In this document: piece after piece, positions 57,080 through 64,000 of the stretch
Layout of the letters: every line of letters begins with the position of its first letter
How positions within the stretch are numbered: position 1 is the stretch's first letter
NCBI GenBank assembly: GCA_018268755.1
Contig: JAFDVW010000032.1
Span: 1-64,000, forward strand
Length of the DNA stretch: 64,000 bases
Direction of reading: 5' to 3'
DNA from: Acidobacteriota bacterium
GTDB taxonomy: Bacteria > Acidobacteriota > Terriglobia > Terriglobales > Acidobacteriaceae
Made by a program: the position numbers and the translations under genes
The notes under the pieces: generated by a model
What the model was told of the DNA's origin: nothing
The model's input: the letters and a program-made list of their open reading frames with translations, nothing else
Database searches by the model: none

Positions 57080-57823
57080 ATGAAAAAAGTCTCGCTGTTC
57101 ATCCCCTGTTTTGTAGACCAGATGAACCCCGAAGTCGGGCTCGATATGGCGCGGGTTTTGCGCCGGATTGGCTACGAGGTCGATTTCCCCGAAGAGCAAA
57201 CCTGCTGCGGGCAACCCGCCTTCAATACAGGATATTGGCACGATGCCCGGCCGGTTGCCGAGCGCTGTGTGCGGGTTTTTCACTCTGCGGAAGTGGTGGT
57301 GTGCCCCTCGGCCTCCTGTACCTCCATGGTGCGGGTCTTTTACCCGGAACTGCTGGCGGAGTCGAGCAGCCGGGCCGACGCGCTCGAGCTGGGCAAACGC
57401 GTGTTTGAGTTCTCCGAATTCCTCATCAATGTCGCCAAGGTGGAAGATGTGGGCGCGGCCTTCCCGCACCGCGTGACCTATCATGATTCCTGCCACGCCC
57501 TGCGCGAACTGCGATTGAAGTCACAGCCCCGCGAATTGCTGCAGCACGTGCGCGGCCTGGAGCTGGTGGAGATGAAATACTCCGAGGACTGCTGTGGATT
57601 TGGCGGCACCTTCTCGGCGAAGTTCCCCATGATCTCCGGCTCCATGGGCGACACCAAGGCAGGGAACGCCGAGACCACGCAGGCCGAGTATGTGACCTCG
57701 ACCGACCCCAGCTGCCTGATGCATCTCGACGGAATTCTGCGGCGGCGCAATTCGCCGGTGCGCACCATTCATCTAGCCAGCATTCTGGCGCGGGCGGAAG
57801 GCGCAAAAGGGGAGGCGCGATGA
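57080..57823 (+). CDS. lutA: Lactate utilization protein LutA (CCG-domain Fe-S subunit)
   Basis: A 247-residue cytoplasmic protein of the LutABC L-lactate oxidation complex. Its two CCG/heterodisulfide-reductase-like domains carry QTCCGQPAFNTGYWHDA, VVVCPSASCTSMV and the second set YHDSCHALREL and SEDCCGFGGTFSAKFP. It starts MKKVSLFIPCFVDQMNPEVG at the ATG at 57080; a longer in-frame start is poorly supported. The 161-bp gap to the divergent UxaA gene is the likely control region for both transcripts. The stop overlaps the lutB start by 4 bp. Confidence 0.93.
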   Translation: MKKVSLFIPCFVDQMNPEVGLDMARVLRRIGYEVDFPEEQTCCGQPAFNTGYWHDARPVAERCVRVFHSAEVVVCPSASCTSMVRVFYPELLAESSSRADALELGKRVFEFSEFLINVAKVEDVGAAFPHRVTYHDSCHALRELRLKSQPRELLQHVRGLELVEMKYSEDCCGFGGTFSAKFPMISGSMGDTKAGNAETTQAEYVTSTDPSCLMHLDGILRRRNSPVRTIHLASILARAEGAKGEAR

Positions 57824-59226
57824 GTACCGCTGCCCATGAGTTTCTGCGCAATGCCGCGACCAAGTCCGCCGATCTGGGCCACCGCAAGATCCTGCAATTC
57901 GCCATCGACCAGCATGAGGCCGCGGTGCAGCGCGGCAAGTCGCGCTTCCTCGACTGGCCGGCGGCGCGCCAGAAGGCGCATGAGATCAAGTGGGAGGCGG
58001 TCAATCATCTGGACCGCTATCTCCTCCAGTTTGAAGAGAAGGTGAAAGAGCGCGGTGGGCACGTGTTCTGGGCCGCCAATGCGGAAGAAGCGCGCCAGTA
58101 TATTACCGATCTGGCCAAAGCCCGCGGCGTGCACATGGTGGTGAAATCGAAATCCATGGTGACGGAGGAAATCCACCTCACGCAGGCGCTGGAAGCGAAC
58201 GGGGTCGAGGTGCTGGAAACTGATCTCGGCGAGTTCATAGTGCAGTTGCGCAATGAGCCTCCGTACCACATCGTCACCCCCGCCATGCACCTCACCCGCA
58301 AAGATATCGCGGCGCTGTTTCGCGAAAAGCTGGGCACCAACACGGAAGATCCGCAGCAGCTGGTGGCCGCCGCCCGCGTGGTGTTGCGCGAGGCCTTCTT
58401 CAAGGCGGAGATGGGCGTCAGCGGCGCGAACTTCGTGGTGGCCGACAGCGGCATGATTGCCCTGACCACCAATGAAGGCAACGGCCGCCTGTGCACCAGC
58501 TTTCCGAAGGTCCACGTGGCGGTCACCGGAATAGAAAAAGTGATCCCCCGCATGCAGGACCTGGCCACGTTGTGGCCGGTGCTCTCGACCGCCGGGACCG
58601 GGCAGGCGGTCACGGTGTACAACACGCTGGTGGGCCCGCGCCTGCCGCACGAAGTGGATGGGCCGGAAGAATTCCATGTGGTCCTGCTGGATAACGGTCG
58701 CAGCGAGCTGCTGGCTGATCCCGAACAGCGCGACGCTCTGCATTGCATTCGTTGCGGCGCTTGCCTGAATGTGTGCCCGGTTTACCGCACCATCGGCGGC
58801 CATGCCTACGGCACGACGTACCAGGGACCGATTGGCAGCGTGTTGACGCCGCATTTCCGCGGCTTGAAAGACTTTCAACATCTATCGTCGGCGTCCTCTT
58901 TATGCGGGGCCTGCAGCGATGCCTGCCCGGTGAAGATCGACCTGCATCATCACCTGTTGCATAACCGCCGCAATGCCGTGAAGGAAGGCGAACGGCCGTG
59001 GGCGGAGCGCCTGGCATTCAAGGCCTGGCGCTGGGGGATGGCAGGAGCCACGCGTTTCGGATGGCTGGGCGCGGTGGCGCGCTTCGGCCTGCGTGCCGCC
59101 CAAAGTGTCGGACTCAGCGGTACCGCGCTTGATCCCGCCGGCCCCTGGAGCAAGAACCACGCAGACCTGACGGTGCCGAAGAAATCCTTCCGCGCCCTCT
59201 GGAAGGAGGAACATGGCGGCCACTGA
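57820..59226 (+). CDS. lutB: Lactate utilization iron-sulfur protein LutB
   Basis: A 468-residue core subunit of LutABC. The N-terminal DUF162/LUD-like domain covers about 70-300 (HMVVKSKSMVTEEIHL, NFVVADSGMIALTTNEGNGRL). It is followed by two 4Fe-4S cysteine motifs, HCIRCGACLNVCPVY at about 307-321 and LCGACSDACPVKIDL, and a short C-terminal tail. The motifs are intact. It overlaps lutA by 4 bp and lutC by 14 bp, so translation is coupled. Together with LutA and LutC it should oxidise L-lactate to pyruvate with a quinone or other acceptor. Confidence 0.94.
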   Translation: MSTAAHEFLRNAATKSADLGHRKILQFAIDQHEAAVQRGKSRFLDWPAARQKAHEIKWEAVNHLDRYLLQFEEKVKERGGHVFWAANAEEARQYITDLAKARGVHMVVKSKSMVTEEIHLTQALEANGVEVLETDLGEFIVQLRNEPPYHIVTPAMHLTRKDIAALFREKLGTNTEDPQQLVAAARVVLREAFFKAEMGVSGANFVVADSGMIALTTNEGNGRLCTSFPKVHVAVTGIEKVIPRMQDLATLWPVLSTAGTGQAVTVYNTLVGPRLPHEVDGPEEFHVVLLDNGRSELLADPEQRDALHCIRCGACLNVCPVYRTIGGHAYGTTYQGPIGSVLTPHFRGLKDFQHLSSASSLCGACSDACPVKIDLHHHLLHNRRNAVKEGERPWAERLAFKAWRWGMAGATRFGWLGAVARFGLRAAQSVGLSGTALDPAGPWSKNHADLTVPKKSFRALWKEEHGGH

Positions 59227-59860
59227 GAACCCGTCGCGCGAGCGAATTCTTTCCCGGATTCAAAATGCATTGCAAGTTCCGGCGCACAAATATTCGGCGC
59301 CGCAGGGGGCGCAGCCGATTTTCGCGCCTATCCCGGACCTGCTGGATCGCTTCCAGAAAGAGTGCGTCATCAATATCACCGAGTGTGTGGTGACGCCGGA
59401 CCGGGCCGCCAGCACGGCGGCCATCGCGCAGATACTTGCCGGACTTCCGGAAGGAGAAATTTACATTCAGGAGAGCGCGCAGTTACGGGAGATGGCCGCT
59501 TCCTGGAATCGCCCCAGCGTACGCTGGTCGAGCGAGGGCGGCTCGCGCGAAGTGTCACAAGCCACCATTACCCACTGTGAGGCGCTCATCGCCATGACCG
59601 GCTCGGTACTGGTTTCATCGGCGTGCGGCGGACGCGGCGCTTCCGTGGTGGCCCCCATTCATATTGTGGTGGCCGGGCTGGACCAGTTGGTCCCCGACCT
59701 CGCGGTTGCCCTGGCGCAAGTCGATGAACGGGGCGTGCCAAAAGAAAATTCGTTTCTGTGCCTCACCACCGGCTCCAGCCGCACCGCCGATATCGAGAAG
59801 ATCCTGGTGATGGGCGCGCACGGGCCGCGCCGGCTGGTGGTCGTCATCCATCAGCAGTAA
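59213..59860 (+). CDS. lutC: Lactate utilization protein LutC (LUD domain)
   Basis: A 215-residue LUD-domain protein and third subunit of LutABC. It starts ENPSRERILSRIQNAL, as usual for LutC, and contains VTHCEALIAMTGSVLVSSAC-type sequence (ITHCEALIAMTGSVLVSS), APIHIVVAGLDQLVPDLAVAL and TGSSRTADIEKILVMGAHGPRRL. It overlaps lutB by 14 bp in another frame. No lactate permease or LutR-type regulator is adjacent. The 124-bp gap to the convergent kdpC gene shows no gene. Confidence 0.94.
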   Translation: MAATENPSRERILSRIQNALQVPAHKYSAPQGAQPIFAPIPDLLDRFQKECVINITECVVTPDRAASTAAIAQILAGLPEGEIYIQESAQLREMAASWNRPSVRWSSEGGSREVSQATITHCEALIAMTGSVLVSSACGGRGASVVAPIHIVVAGLDQLVPDLAVALAQVDERGVPKENSFLCLTTGSSRTADIEKILVMGAHGPRRLVVVIHQQ

Positions 59861-59984
59861 CGGCAGCATGAGCATTTCTGTTTTGCTTTAGCCGGCTCTG
59901 GCAGGTTGCGCCGACCGGGCGCGTGAGTGTTGGATCATGCTGAACGGCCCGCCCTGATACGAAGCTTTTTGCTATTGAGGATAC

Positions 59985-60575
59985 TCAGTTTTGATTGAGT
60001 TCTGCCTGTTTAGTTCCCAGCGAATCCAAATCTAAATTCAATTCCAGCACATTGACGCGCGGCGCACCCAGTACGCCGAACTGCAATCCCTCGGTGTGGC
60101 GGGTCACGGCGGCCCGCACAGCCGCTTCGCTCAGCCCGCGCTCGCGGGCCACGCGCGGCACCTGAAATTCAGCGGAATCGGGCGAGATGTGCGGGTCCAG
60201 TCCGGACCCGGACGTCGTGACCAGGTCCACGGGGATGGGCCGTCCGGGGTTTTCCGCCTGCAGTTGCGCTACCGAATCTTTTACTCGCTGCACCAGCTTG
60301 CTGCTGGTCGGGCCCAGGTTGGAGCCGCTGGAAGCGCCCGCGTCATATCCGTTGCCGGCGGCCGAGGGACGCGAGTGAAAATACTTTGGGCCATTGAAAG
60401 GCTGGCCGATAATGCGCGATCCAACCACCGCGCCGTTACGGTGGACGAGTTGGCCGTTGGCTTTGTCAGGGAAGATCAATTGGGCCAGGCCGGTGACTAC
60501 CAGCGGATAAATCAGGCCAAACAGGACCGTCGTTACCACCGTCATTAAAATCGAGATAAGAAGATTCTTTTTCAT
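59985..60575 (-). CDS. kdpC: Potassium-transporting ATPase subunit KdpC
   Basis: A 196-residue membrane-anchored subunit of the KdpFABC high-affinity K+ pump. One N-terminal membrane segment (about 6-28, LISILMTVVTTVLFGLIYPLV) is followed by GSRIIGQPFNGPKYFHSRPSAAG, NLGPTSSKLVQRV, LVTTSGSGLDPHISP and the C-terminal RVARERGLSEAAVRAAVTRHTEG. All are KdpC hallmarks. It is 18 bp after kdpB and ends the visible operon; kdpD/kdpE are not seen downstream. Confidence 0.95.
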   Translation of the reverse strand: MKKNLLISILMTVVTTVLFGLIYPLVVTGLAQLIFPDKANGQLVHRNGAVVGSRIIGQPFNGPKYFHSRPSAAGNGYDAGASSGSNLGPTSSKLVQRVKDSVAQLQAENPGRPIPVDLVTTSGSGLDPHISPDSAEFQVPRVARERGLSEAAVRAAVTRHTEGLQFGVLGAPRVNVLELNLDLDSLGTKQAELNQN

Positions 60576-60593
60576 GATGGCCCTCTTTTGCTT

Positions 60594-62639
60594 TTACGCC
60601 AAACCCACGCTGGTGATCAGCATGTCGATGGCTTTGATCCCCAGAAACGGCACGATGACGCCACCCACGCCGTAGATCAGCAGATTTTGCCGCAGCAGAA
60701 TGGCCGCTCCCACGGGACGGTAACGCACCCCGCGCAGGGCCAGCGGAATCAGCGCAATAATGATCAGCGCGTTAAAGATGACCGCCGACAACACCGCGGA
60801 CTGCGGCGTCTTCAGGTGCATGATGTTCAGCGCGTTCAGCACCGGGAAGGTGGCGGCGAACATGGCGGGCAGGATGGCGAAGTATTTGGCCACGTCGTTG
60901 GCGATGGAGAACGTGGTCAAGGCGCCGCGCGTCATCAGCAATTGCTTGCCGATTTCCACCACCTCAATCAGTTTGGTGGGATTGGAATCCAGGTCCACCA
61001 TGTTGCCGGCTTCCTTGGCGGCCTGCGTGCCCGTGTTCATGGCGACGCCCACGTCGGCTTGCGCAAGTGCAGGAGCATCGTTGGTGCCGTCCCCGGTCAT
61101 CGCCACCAGCTTGCCCTGGCCTTGTTCCTTCCGGATCAGGTCCATTTTGTCTTTCGGCGTAGCCTGGGCGAGGAAGTCATCCACGCCGGCTTCGCGCGCG
61201 ATGGCTGCGGCGGTCAGCGGATTGTCGCCGGTGATCATGACGGTGCGGATGCCCATGGCGCGCAGGTGTTCGAAACGCTCGCGGATGCCGCCCTTCACAA
61301 TGTCCTTCAATTCGATGACGCCTAAGGCCCCGCGGCTGCGTTCGGCCACGACCAGGGGCGTGCTGCCCGCGCGCGAGACTTCTTCCACGACCGCACGCAC
61401 TTCCGGCGGGAAGGGATGACCGTTTTCCGTGACATAGCGCTCAATGGCGTCGACCGAGCCCTTGCGAATTTGAAATCCGTTCAGGTTTACGCCCGACATG
61501 CGCGTCTGCGCGGTGAAGGGAATGAACTCGGTCTGGTGGGTGGAAAGCTCGCGCCCGCGCAGATTGTACTTTTCCTTGGCTAGCACCACGATGGAGCGGC
61601 CTTCCGGCGTTTCATCGGCCAGGGAAGAGAGCTGCGCGGCGTCGGCCAATTCCTGTTCGGGAACGCCCGGGGCCGGAACAAAGCGCGAAGCCTGGCGATT
61701 GCCCAGAGTGATGGTGCCGGTCTTGTCGAGCAGCAGGGTATTCACATCCCCCGCCGCTTCCACCGCGCGGCCCGACATGGCCAATACGTTGTGCTGTACC
61801 AGGCGGTCCATGCCGGCAATGCCGATGGCTGAGAGCAGTCCGCCGATGGTGGTCGGAATCAGGCACACCAGCAGCGAGACCAGCACGAACACCGTCTGCG
61901 GCGATTGCGAGTAAACGGCGAAGGGCTGCAAGGTGACGACGGCGAGCAGGAAGATAATCGTCAACCCGGCCAGCAGGATGTTGAGCGCGATCTCATTCGG
62001 GGTCTTCTGCCGCTCCGCGCCCTCGACCAGCGCGATCATGCGGTCGAGGAAAGTTTCTCCGGGGTTCGAAGTGACCTTGACCTTGATGCAGTCGGAGAGC
62101 ACGCGCGTGCCGCCGGTCACAGCCGAGCGGTCGCCACCGGACTCGCGGATTACCGGCGCGGATTCGCCCGTGATCGCGGACTCATCCACCGAGGCCACCC
62201 CCTCGATCACCTCGCCGTCGGCCGGAATGAATTCTCCCGCCGTCACCGTCACAATGTCGCCCGAGCGCAATTGGGTGCTGGCCACCTGCTCGATCTTGCC
62301 GCTGGCCAGAATGCGGTGGGCCATGGTTTCCGATTTGGCACGCCGCAGGGAATCGGCCTGCGCCTTGCCGCGGCCTTCCGCCATGGCTTCCGCGAAGTTG
62401 GCGAACAGCACGGTGAACCACAGCCACAGCGTGATCTGCAGGTTGAAGCCCAGATGGGCCTGGTGTCCGAGCGCATCTTTGACCAGCAGAATTGTGGTCA
62501 CCACGCTGCCCACTTCCACCACGAACATGACCGGGTTCTTCATCATGGTGCGGGGATCGAGCTTCATGACCGAGTCGAGAAGCGCGCGGCGGACGATTTT
62601 TGCGTCCCACAAGGATTTCGATTGGTTCTTTTTTGCCAT
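60594..62639 (-). CDS. kdpB: Potassium-transporting P-type ATPase subunit KdpB
   Basis: A 681-residue type IA P-type ATPase subunit that powers K+ uptake through KdpA. The phosphorylated Asp lies in LLLDKTGTITLGNR, the actuator motif is AITGESAPVIRES, and nucleotide-binding hinge TGDGTNDAPALAQADVGVAMN with C-terminal helices (FSIANDVAKYFAILPAMF) are intact. Length is normal. It is 21 bp after kdpA and 18 bp before kdpC on the same strand. Confidence 0.96.
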   Translation of the reverse strand: MAKKNQSKSLWDAKIVRRALLDSVMKLDPRTMMKNPVMFVVEVGSVVTTILLVKDALGHQAHLGFNLQITLWLWFTVLFANFAEAMAEGRGKAQADSLRRAKSETMAHRILASGKIEQVASTQLRSGDIVTVTAGEFIPADGEVIEGVASVDESAITGESAPVIRESGGDRSAVTGGTRVLSDCIKVKVTSNPGETFLDRMIALVEGAERQKTPNEIALNILLAGLTIIFLLAVVTLQPFAVYSQSPQTVFVLVSLLVCLIPTTIGGLLSAIGIAGMDRLVQHNVLAMSGRAVEAAGDVNTLLLDKTGTITLGNRQASRFVPAPGVPEQELADAAQLSSLADETPEGRSIVVLAKEKYNLRGRELSTHQTEFIPFTAQTRMSGVNLNGFQIRKGSVDAIERYVTENGHPFPPEVRAVVEEVSRAGSTPLVVAERSRGALGVIELKDIVKGGIRERFEHLRAMGIRTVMITGDNPLTAAAIAREAGVDDFLAQATPKDKMDLIRKEQGQGKLVAMTGDGTNDAPALAQADVGVAMNTGTQAAKEAGNMVDLDSNPTKLIEVVEIGKQLLMTRGALTTFSIANDVAKYFAILPAMFAATFPVLNALNIMHLKTPQSAVLSAVIFNALIIIALIPLALRGVRYRPVGAAILLRQNLLIYGVGGVIVPFLGIKAIDMLITSVGLA

Positions 62640-62660
62640 GATGTTCTCTTTCGGCCTCTA

Positions 62661-64000
62661 CTAGAAAGTGGTCCCCGCGTGCATCAACAAGTGTTCCAGA
62701 ATCGGTCCCAGACTCAGCACCGGGAAAAAGGTCAGCGCGCCGACAATCAAGATGACACTGACCAGCAGCGCGCTGAACAAGGGAGTAGTGACAGGGAAAG
62801 TTCCAAGCGAAGGGGCCACGTATTTCTTACGGGCCAAGTTGCCGGCAATGGCCAGCACCGGGATCACCACCAGAAAGCGCCCAATCAGGGTGTTGAAGCC
62901 GAGTGCAATGTTGTACCAGTTGGTGTTGGCGTTGATTCCGGCAAAGGCCGAGCCGTTATTTCCGGCGGCCGAAGTGAAGGCATACAGAATCTCCGACAGC
63001 CCGTGCGGCCCGGCATTGGCAATGCTCGAAGTCCCGAACGAACTGGAGACCACCGAAATCGCCGCCAACGTGAGAATGATCAGCGGGAAAATCAGCAGGG
63101 AAAGCATGGCCATCTTCACGTCGTAGCTTTCGATCTTTTTGCCCAGATACTCCGGTGTGCGTCCCACCATGAGCCCGGCGATGAAGACCGAGAGCACGAC
63201 AAACACCAGCATGCCGTACATGCCGGAGCCCACACCCCCGAAGATCACTTCACCCAGCATGATGTTCACCAGAGGAACCAGGCCGCCCAGCGGAGTGAAG
63301 GAATCATGCATGGCGTTGACCGCCCCGCAACTGGTGTCGGTGGTCGCCGTCGCGAACAGCGCGGAGTTGGCAACGCCGAAGCGGACTTCCTTGCCTTCCA
63401 TGTTGCCCCCGGGATGGGTGGCGCTGGCCTGCTGGTTGACACCGGCGAGCAGTGGATTGCCGCGCGCTTCAGACCAGTAGGTCACGGTCACGCCGGCCAG
63501 GAACAGGAATGCCATGGCGGCCCAGACCGCCCAGCCATGGGCGAGCGATCCCGTCATGTGGCCAAGCGTGTAGACCAGACCAGCCGAGATCGCGAAGATA
63601 CAAAAAATCTCGATCAGGTTGGTGAAGGGTGTGGGATTCTCGAACGGGTGCGCGCTGTTGGCGTTAAAGAAGCCGCCGCCATTGGTGCCAAATTCCTTGA
63701 TGATCTCTTGCGAGGCCACTGGGCCCTGCGCGATCGTCTGCTGCGCGATGGTGTCCATTACCGGCTTGCCGTCGGGACCCACGGCGGCCGTGCCGTCCGC
63801 GTTCAGGTGCGGGACCTGCTGCGGCTCGACCAACTGCACGGTGTCATAGGCGCGGAAATTTTGCACCACGCCTTGCGAGACCAGCACCAGCGAGCCTACC
63901 AGGCAAAAGGGAAGCAGCACCCAAAGCGAGGCCCGGGTCATGTCCACCCAGAAATTGCCCAGGGTTTCCGCCTGGCGGCGCGCGATGCCGCGAATGAAGG
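62661..64000 (-). CDS. kdpA: Potassium-transporting ATPase subunit KdpA (start beyond the window)
   Basis: Channel-like subunit of the Kdp K+ pump; the last about 446 residues are present and the frame continues unbroken off position 64000 (FIRGIARRQAETLGNFWVDM). Selectivity-filter-type loops appear as FGTNGGGFFNANSAHPFENP, TTDTSCGAVNAMHDSFTPLG and SAAGNNGSAFAG, and the C-terminus as in KdpA. The N-terminal roughly 150 residues and any kdpF lie outside the window. Confidence 0.95.
   Translation of the reverse strand, partial: FIRGIARRQAETLGNFWVDMTRASLWVLLPFCLVGSLVLVSQGVVQNFRAYDTVQLVEPQQVPHLNADGTAAVGPDGKPVMDTIAQQTIAQGPVASQEIIKEFGTNGGGFFNANSAHPFENPTPFTNLIEIFCIFAISAGLVYTLGHMTGSLAHGWAVWAAMAFLFLAGVTVTYWSEARGNPLLAGVNQQASATHPGGNMEGKEVRFGVANSALFATATTDTSCGAVNAMHDSFTPLGGLVPLVNIMLGEVIFGGVGSGMYGMLVFVVLSVFIAGLMVGRTPEYLGKKIESYDVKMAMLSLLIFPLIILTLAAISVVSSSFGTSSIANAGPHGLSEILYAFTSAAGNNGSAFAGINANTNWYNIALGFNTLIGRFLVVIPVLAIAGNLARKKYVAPSLGTFPVTTPLFSALLVSVILIVGALTFFPVLSLGPILEHLLMHAGTTF

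Overview
The window is a GC-rich chromosomal segment that looks like Acidobacteriota (class Terriglobia or a relative). Pointers are an acidobacterial-type VWFA secreted protein, a DUF2934 protein, an S55-type secreted peptidase with a beta-propeller neighbour, several Tat-signal glycoside hydrolases, and short interspersed palindromes, including GCCCTGAGCGAAG-type repeats. No rRNA, phage, complete insertion sequence or CRISPR array is visible. One tRNA gene (Glu, anticodon CTC) was found. Both window ends cut genes: clpC on the left and kdpA on the right. All assignments come from reading the sequence; no database search was run.

Layout. 1-6.9 kb: clpC (partial), a LolD/LolE-type ABC pair, an ICMT-like membrane methyltransferase, an MFS exporter and a ZIP metal transporter. 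6.9-12.4 kb: a VWFA secreted protein divergent from a secreted S55 peptidase-domain protein and a beta-propeller protein. 12.6-17.3 kb: ychF, a DUF4149 membrane protein, a diiron/MBL protein, a MoxR ATPase and htpX. 17.4-21.5 kb: a tightly overlapping cytochrome c maturation operon (ccmF, ccmH, a CcmI-like protein and a secreted protein). 21.7-30 kb: two small proteins, a fumarylacetoacetase-family hydrolase, a TonB-dependent receptor, a GH116 glycosidase and an LLM oxidoreductase. 29.8-33.5 kb: fdhD, a small unknown protein and a YdeP/FdhF-type molybdoenzyme. 33.5-34.7 kb: tRNA-Glu, then a lower-GC patch with a gene and a decayed partial copy of it. 34.7-38.2 kb: a divergent stress module (PadR regulator plus multicopper oxidase against DoxX plus chromate transporter). 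38.3-44.1 kb: GAF histidine kinase, GH127-like glycosidase, 5'-3' exonuclease, aldo/keto reductase and an S4 RNA-binding protein. 44.2-46.9 kb: an arylsulfotransferase gene broken by an in-frame TGA and a low-GC secreted protein. 47-54.1 kb: three alkaline-phosphatase-superfamily proteins, one with apparently destroyed metal ligands. 54.1-59.9 kb: L-fucose catabolism genes (mutarotase, fucose dehydrogenase, UxaA-type dehydratase) divergent from lutABC lactate oxidation. 60-64 kb: kdpCBA potassium pump.

How the genes work together. The fucose genes and lutABC make a coherent route, because oxidative L-fucose breakdown ends in pyruvate plus lactate or lactaldehyde, and LutABC oxidises L-lactate. 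The glycosidases and TonB receptor fit a polysaccharide-degrading heterotroph. The ccm operon fits c-type cytochrome respiration, and FdhD may serve the adjacent molybdoenzyme. The most unusual items are an S55 domain whose catalytic motifs seem to be in circularly permuted order, a pseudo-sulfatase with TPRs beside two intact AlkP-fold phosphohydrolases, a CcmH variant with a CxCxC motif, and a DUF1871-like immunity-type gene with a decayed duplicate.
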